The notes under the pieces: generated by a model
Databases searched by the model: none
Told to the model about the DNA's origin: nothing
The model's input: the letters and a program-made list of their open reading frames with translations, nothing else
Made by a program: the position numbers and the translations under genes
Shown here: positions 59,492-64,000 of the stretch, in pieces
How positions within the stretch are numbered: position 1 is the stretch's first letter
Layout of the letters: each line of letters starts with the position of its first letter
Source of the DNA: an uncultured Lachnospiraceae bacterium
GTDB taxonomy: Bacteria; Bacillota; Clostridia; Lachnospirales; Lachnospiraceae
Assembly: GCA_947652735.1 (NCBI GenBank)
Contig: CANTEG010000001.1
Span: 186,001 to 250,000 of the forward strand
Length of the DNA stretch: 64,000 bases
Direction: 5' to 3'

Positions 59492-61012
59492 ATGGAAAAT
59501 TGGATAGATTTAAGTAATGTACCGAAGAAAAATGGCATTGGTAAATATAAAGATAAATTAGTTACTGATTGGGGTAAGTGTTGTGGTTGCAAATGCAAAT
59601 TTCAATATAGAAATATTGAAGCTGAATTAGAACTATTAAAGTATGATAGAAAGAAAAATAGAATTTATTTTCTTTATAATAACCAAGAGTATAATTTGTC
59701 CTTTAAGGGATTTATGGATGTAAATTTTAAATCAATTTTAGGAATTCATGATATTACATATAAATATAATATAGGAGAAATTATTAATACTCAAAATGCT
59801 TCAATCATAATTTTACAACAAACATATGCAATAAGTTCAGTTGGACGTAGAAAATCTGTATATAAAGTAAAATGTTTAAAATGTGGTCATACTTATGTAT
59901 TAGATCAAGATAGAATACCCAAATTTGAATACTGTCCTGTATGTATAAATAGGATTATTGTAAAAGGTATAAATGATTTATGGACTACTAATCCAGAAAT
60001 AGCAAGTTTGTTTACTAATAAAGATGACGGATATAAATATTCAAAATGTAGTAATGCAAAAGTAAATTTTACTTGTAAATATTGTGGAGAATCAAGTAGA
60101 CATTTCGTTTCTGTAGTTGCAAACTCTGGTCGTGTTCCATGTACTTGTTCTAATTCATATTCATTGCCTAATAAAATTATGTTTTATATATTAAAAGAAT
60201 TGTCAATAAATTTTGAAAAAGAAAAAACTTTTAGTTGGTCTAATGGTAAAAGATATGATTTTTATATTGAAAATTTATCAACAATTATAGAAATGCATGG
60301 TGGGCAGCATTATAAGATGGTTCCCAAATTTGATAAAACCGAAAATGATTTTATTAAACGAGTTAAAAATGATAATTGGAAAAAAGAAATTGCATTAAAA
60401 AATAATATAAAAAATTATATTGTTATAGATTGTAGAGTTAATACTTTTGAAAGTATACTAAAAAATATCTTATCTTGTAATTTATCAAATATTATAGACA
60501 TTTCCAATATTAATATTGAAAATATTAAGAAAAATATTTATGCAAATATTTGTGAAACGATCTCAGAATATTGGAACAATGGCATATATGAAACAAATAA
60601 AATTGCAGATTATACAGGTTTAACTAGAGAATTTGTAGTCAACAAACTGCATTTATGTGATGAACTTGGATTAATTAATTATGATAAATCGTTATCAAAG
60701 AAAATTTCGCAAGAATATATAACTGCAAACAGATACCAACATTTTGCAAAACCATTGAAATGTAATGAACTTGATTTATATTTTGGAAACAATGCAATTG
60801 CAAGTAAAGAACTCAGTCAAATTTTAAAAAAAGATGTATTACCAAATAATATTTCAAGGGTACTTTTAGGTATAAGAAAATCATATAAAGGATATACATT
60901 TTCTTATATTTCCCGTTCGGAATTTAATAAAAAGAAAATAGAATTACAAAACAAGACATTTGGAGATTTATTTTTAGTAGAGGATGGATTATATAATGAA
61001 TGTGTATCTTGA
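59492..61012 (+). CDS. Zinc-ribbon and PDDEXK (Vsr-like) endonuclease-like protein
   Basis: 506 aa behind AGGAG. Several Cys fingers (CCGCKCKFQ; CLKCGHTY ... YCPVCINR; CKYCGESS ... CTCSN), then a restriction-endonuclease fold: GKRYDFYIENLSTIIEMHGG with Asp256, Glu267 and Gln272, typical of Vsr/very-short-patch-like phage nucleases. C-terminal HTH-like segments (NKIADYTGLTREFVVNKL). Overlaps the cysteine desulfurase gene by 17 bp, implying a joint function or at least coupled expression. Confidence 0.78.
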   Translation: MENWIDLSNVPKKNGIGKYKDKLVTDWGKCCGCKCKFQYRNIEAELELLKYDRKKNRIYFLYNNQEYNLSFKGFMDVNFKSILGIHDITYKYNIGEIINTQNASIIILQQTYAISSVGRRKSVYKVKCLKCGHTYVLDQDRIPKFEYCPVCINRIIVKGINDLWTTNPEIASLFTNKDDGYKYSKCSNAKVNFTCKYCGESSRHFVSVVANSGRVPCTCSNSYSLPNKIMFYILKELSINFEKEKTFSWSNGKRYDFYIENLSTIIEMHGGQHYKMVPKFDKTENDFIKRVKNDNWKKEIALKNNIKNYIVIDCRVNTFESILKNILSCNLSNIIDISNINIENIKKNIYANICETISEYWNNGIYETNKIADYTGLTREFVVNKLHLCDELGLINYDKSLSKKISQEYITANRYQHFAKPLKCNELDLYFGNNAIASKELSQILKKDVLPNNISRVLLGIRKSYKGYTFSYISRSEFNKKKIELQNKTFGDLFLVEDGLYNECVS

Positions 61013-62090
61013 TAATGCTGCATTAAAAAAACCTAATAATGATATTATAGAATGTGTATCAAATATATTGAAAAATAATTGGAATAATCCAAATTCAATA
61101 TATGATGTAGGTGTAAAATCAAAACAATTAATAGATAATGCAAAATCTATAATATCAAAAGAAATCAATTGCGACAAAAATGAATTGATATTTTGTAGTT
61201 GTGGTTCTGAGGCAAATGCTCTTGCAACTGTTGGATATATTCGTGCTAATAATAAAAAACATTTTATTACCAGCACAATAGAACACGCAAGCATATTAGA
61301 AAATCCATATGCAAAGAAAATTATTACTGTTGATAAAGATGGACATTTTAATATAGATGCTGTTAAAAATATTCATGATTCATTGGTTTCATTACAAATG
61401 GCGAATTCTGAAATTGGCACAATACAAGACATAAAAAATATTGTTAAAATTCTGCACAATAATAATTGTATTGTACATACTGATGCTGTTGCTGCTTTTG
61501 GAAAAATAAAGATTGATGTAAAAGAATTAGATATTGATATGCTTACTGCTACAGGACAAAAAATTGGCGGTATATTAGGTGGTGCATTTTTGTATAAAAA
61601 GAAAAATATAAAAATTGAACCTATAATATATGGACATAATACTTTGCGTGGAGGAACTCCAAATGTTGCTGCAATAGCTTCTATGGGCAAGGCTGTGGAG
61701 TTATTCAACTACTCTTCCATATCTTCATCTAATAGAGATTATGTATATGATTACATTTTGAATAACATTCCAGATAGTTATTTAATCGGTGCATCAATTG
61801 AATCTGGTAATAGATTACCACACAATTTATATATGGCTTTTAAAGGAATTGAAGGGGAAAGCTTAATGATACTTCTTGATATGTATGGAATATGTGTATC
61901 CGTTGGTAGTGCATGTTCTAGTGGGGAATTAACTCCTAGTTCAACTTTAGTCGCTATTGGTATGAATGAACAAGATATTCATTCATGTATACGCTTAAGT
62001 TTCGGTGCGGAAACCAAAGAAGAATTAGATTATGTATGCGGAAAATTAAAACAGTGCGTTGAAAATTTGAGAAAGTTGAACACACAATAG
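60996..62090 (+). CDS. Cysteine desulfurase (NifS/IscS/DndA family)
   Basis: 364 aa. PLP enzyme that takes sulfur from cysteine. Motifs: YLDNAALKKP start, PLP-stacking His97 in STIEHAS, Schiff-base Lys189 in ATGQKIGG, and the persulfide Cys307 in GSACSSGELTPSS. Length is typical. Phage copies are rare; sulfur could go to DNA phosphorothioation, tRNA thiolation or Fe-S assembly. ATG behind GAGGA; overlaps the nuclease gene. Confidence 0.88.
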   Translation: MNVYLDNAALKKPNNDIIECVSNILKNNWNNPNSIYDVGVKSKQLIDNAKSIISKEINCDKNELIFCSCGSEANALATVGYIRANNKKHFITSTIEHASILENPYAKKIITVDKDGHFNIDAVKNIHDSLVSLQMANSEIGTIQDIKNIVKILHNNNCIVHTDAVAAFGKIKIDVKELDIDMLTATGQKIGGILGGAFLYKKKNIKIEPIIYGHNTLRGGTPNVAAIASMGKAVELFNYSSISSSNRDYVYDYILNNIPDSYLIGASIESGNRLPHNLYMAFKGIEGESLMILLDMYGICVSVGSACSSGELTPSSTLVAIGMNEQDIHSCIRLSFGAETKEELDYVCGKLKQCVENLRKLNTQ

Positions 62091-62169
62091 AATGGCAATT
62101 TCAAAAGTAAAAGGTTGCTCAAGACAATGGGTGTAAAAGTAGATGACGTACTTGTGATGAAGTACTTAA

Positions 62170-62212
62170 TATAAGTGAAAAATAGTCAAGCAAGTCTGCT
62201 ATTTCCCTTATA
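62170..62212 (+). terminator. Hairpin after the desulfurase gene
   Basis: TATAAG...CTTATA with GAAA-AATAG/CTATTTC, followed by TAATTAAAAATTT; moderate terminator. Upstream, GTACTT-gtgatg-AAGTAC adds a second stem. Confidence 0.5.
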
Positions 62213-62254
62213 ATTAAAAATTTAAACAGTAACACATTTTAGGAGGAGTTTATT

Positions 62255-62638
62255 ATGGAAAATATAATAAAAAATATAGATTGGATGCAGGTAATATCTG
62301 TTATTTGGACGGCTGTGCTACTACCTATTATTACATATGTAGGAACGCAGATTAGTGCTTATATGAAGTCAAAAAGATTAGATAAATATACAGATATATT
62401 ATATGACAATGTAGTTAATGCTGTTAAAGATGTGTATGAAACTATAGTAAAAGATATTAAAGGCAGTGACGATTGGACAGAAGAAAAGAAAAATGAAGTA
62501 AAGGAAATTGCCAAAACAAAGGCAATACAAGCATTATCCAATTCTGCTTACGAAATCTTAAAAGCGGCAAATGGTGATTTTGATAAATATTTGGACGGAC
62601 TCATCGGCACTGCATTGTATGATTTAAAAAATTATTAA
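62255..62638 (+). CDS. Holin (LLH-like)
   Basis: 127 aa. One N-terminal membrane helix (VISVIWTAVLLPIITYVGTQ) followed by a charged amphipathic region with DDWTEEKKNEVKEIAKTKAI: the layout of LLH-family phage holins. It would release an endolysin, probably encoded beyond the window. Confidence 0.78.
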   Translation: MENIIKNIDWMQVISVIWTAVLLPIITYVGTQISAYMKSKRLDKYTDILYDNVVNAVKDVYETIVKDIKGSDDWTEEKKNEVKEIAKTKAIQALSNSAYEILKAANGDFDKYLDGLIGTALYDLKNY

Positions 62639-62657
62639 ATAAGGTGGAGCTGTATGG

Positions 62658-63167
62658 ATGGAGGCAATTAAAGAACTAACAACACTTAACTTTTCTTTAA
62701 TATTTATTTCGGTTTTCATTATTTTTACTGGGATTAAGGCAATTGTTTCGTTGGCTGAATGGTTTTTTAAAAAACTTGGTCTTGAAACAAAATGGATGAA
62801 AAGAAAACGTGAGGATCATGAATTATTGATTCAAACATCTCAAAATGTTTTAGAATTACAAAATAAACATATGGAAGATATGAAAGAGTCAGATAAACAT
62901 GATGAAGAAATGCGTAAAGATATTAAAAATCTTACAGATCTATTTGTAGAAAAGCAAATTAGTGATTTTCGTTGGGAAATTATTAATTTAGCAGATAAAA
63001 TTTCAAATGGTAAAGTAATAAGTAGAGAATGTTATAAACATGCTATTTCAACATATGAAAGGTATGAAAAAATAATTGAAGAAAAGGGTCTGACAAATGG
63101 TGAAGTTGAGATTTCTATTCAAATTATAAATGATTCTTATAAACAAAAATTAAAAGAAGGATTTTAG
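62658..63167 (+). CDS. Second membrane protein, possible holin partner
   Basis: 169 aa. N-terminal helix (FSLIFISVFIIFTGIKAIVS), then a long coiled coil (EDHELLIQTSQNVLELQNKH). Adjacent to the holin and in the same unit; may be a second holin or an antiholin-like protein. Confidence 0.58.
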   Translation: MEAIKELTTLNFSLIFISVFIIFTGIKAIVSLAEWFFKKLGLETKWMKRKREDHELLIQTSQNVLELQNKHMEDMKESDKHDEEMRKDIKNLTDLFVEKQISDFRWEIINLADKISNGKVISRECYKHAISTYERYEKIIEEKGLTNGEVEISIQIINDSYKQKLKEGF

Positions 63168-63174
63168 CAATAAT

Positions 63175-63342
63175 ATGGAAACACTTCAACCAGAAATTTG
63201 CGAAGATGGGTGGTATTGCTACTGCCCTCTTTGTGAATATTATGATTTGATTCCCAATATTCATAATAAATGTCCCAAATGTGGACAATTGATTAGCTGG
63301 GATTGGTTTAAAAAAGATAAAGATAAAATTGATACATTATAA
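63175..63342 (+). CDS. Small zinc ribbon protein (55 aa)
   Basis: Cys4 ribbon CYCPLCEYYDLIPN ... KCPKCGQLISW, like the C-terminal ribbon of the 16660-17004 protein. Starts 8 bp after the preceding stop. Phage adaptor of unknown partner. Confidence 0.66.
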   Translation: METLQPEICEDGWYCYCPLCEYYDLIPNIHNKCPKCGQLISWDWFKKDKDKIDTL

Positions 63343-63408
63343 TTGTTTTAAGAGCGATTTCATTTTTATTTGGAGTCGCTCTATTATTATGTACAGGGGA
63401 GTGATTGT

Positions 63409-63843
63409 ATAACAACTATATCATTAATTATAAATAATAATACTTTGTTTGAATATGAAAAATATTATTTCAAGTTACATCCACGAGCAAGAAAAAAACC
63501 AATAGAAAACCCATATCACCCTCTTATGAATCAATGGATGATAATGAAAAGACCAATGATGAATGCATTAAAACAAAAATGGAAAGATTTCATAAAATGG
63601 TTTATTGAAAATCAAGGTTATACTAACCTACACATAGAAAAATGTGAAATGACGTTTATTACATATTATAAAACAAATCGTAGACATGATGTGGATGCAG
63701 CATGTCCAAAATTTATTTTAGATGGCTTTGCGGAAAGTGGTTTTATTGTGGATGATGATAGTAAACATGTTACTTCTCTCTTGTTGAAATGCTATGTAGA
63801 CAAAGAGAATCCCAGAACTGAGGTCGAGGTGATTATTTATTAA
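63409..63843 (+). CDS. RusA-like Holliday junction resolvase, AUA start
   Basis: 144 aa from ATA ACA ACT ATA, just behind GGGGAGTGAT. The in-frame TTG at 63370 lacks an SD. RusA signature: SLIINNNT near the N-terminus, RPMMNALKQKW, and catalytic acidic cluster in RRHDVDAACPKFILDG with VDDDSKHV following. RusA cuts four-way junctions during replication and packaging. Overlaps the next gene as TAATG. Confidence 0.82.
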   Translation: MTTISLIINNNTLFEYEKYYFKLHPRARKKPIENPYHPLMNQWMIMKRPMMNALKQKWKDFIKWFIENQGYTNLHIEKCEMTFITYYKTNRRHDVDAACPKFILDGFAESGFIVDDDSKHVTSLLLKCYVDKENPRTEVEVIIY

Positions 63844-64000
63844 TGTACTCTTATGAAATAGACCAAATACTAAAATCTCAAAATTATATTATTAGTCCAG
63901 AAACATATATAGACATTTGTAATACGAGTCCACAAATTATCAAGAAGAACTACGAACCTTATGATGAATATTTCAATATATGGACTAATGATAATTATTA
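63843..64000 (+). CDS. Start of a hypothetical protein, runs off the window
   Basis: MYSYEIDQILKSQNYIISPE then TYIDICNTSPQIIKKNY..., no stop before the edge. TAATG overlap with rusA. Only 52 codons are visible; not identified. Confidence 0.55.
   Translation, partial: MYSYEIDQILKSQNYIISPETYIDICNTSPQIIKKNYEPYDEYFNIWTNDNY

Noticed and set aside
63370-63408. TTG at 63370 as the RusA start
   Set aside because: No SD, and the strong GGGGAGTGAT lies between this codon and the ATA at 63409.

Overview
The window is AT-rich and carries strong Shine-Dalgarno (SD) sequences, small dense gene blocks and protein families typical of low-GC Firmicutes. It best fits a gut Clostridia host (Lachnospiraceae-like, inferred). 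The first ~2 kb looks chromosomal: a voltage-gated K+ channel and a low-molecular-weight protein tyrosine phosphatase. Next comes a truncated Tn916-type integrase with a LexA-like box in its promoter. From 3 to 9.5 kb there is an accessory zone holding a MazF-like toxin and XRE regulator, an orphan LytTR response regulator, several small membrane proteins and unknown proteins. A full tyrosine recombinase at 9.6-10.6 kb may mark the edge of the phage, but no attachment site could be proven.

From ~10.6 to 26.1 kb almost everything is on the minus strand. It is a long leftward early region of small phage genes: a ParB-like protein, an HNH-AP2 endonuclease, zinc ribbons, DpnD/PcfM-like and many unknowns. 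It is interrupted by a cassette with two DUF4062 (TIR-like) proteins and two membrane proteins. At its upstream end, 23.8-24.8 kb is a non-coding kilobase with many long helices, a good minus-strand promoter, a terminator, and a short opposing small RNA. The region 24.8-26.4 kb is a control zone with two XRE repressors, several recognisable promoters with operator-like repeats in their spacers, three 14-bp iterons and a divergent ribbon-helix-helix gene.

From 26.4 kb to the end, genes run rightward apart from 43.3-43.9 and 45.1-45.9 kb. This arm starts with a RelA/SpoT-type synthetase, a decayed AntA gene, a Rha regulator, a helix-turn-helix protein and a dCMP-deaminase-like enzyme. A large single-chain RNA polymerase follows, resembling SPbeta YonO. 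Then come a metallophosphoesterase, HU, an HNH endonuclease, a tyrosine recombinase, the terminase, portal, protease/scaffold, capsid and tail genes, a zinc/PDDEXK nuclease, a cysteine desulfurase, holins and a RusA resolvase. The content and order (YonO-like polymerase, HU, phosphoesterase, terminase, portal) point to a distant SPbeta-like prophage or phage-plasmid. This comparison is from memory of SPbeta, not a search.

The most unusual observation is that at least seven genes, including the polymerase, phosphoesterase, a tail gene and RusA, appear to start at AUA or AUU directly behind a strong ribosome-binding site. One of them, 163 codons long, contains no AUG at all. The phage also carries a CAU-anticodon tRNA whose body resembles the bacterial initiator, plus tRNA-Asn, tRNA-Gly, a tRNA-Ser-like element and several structured spacers between late genes.
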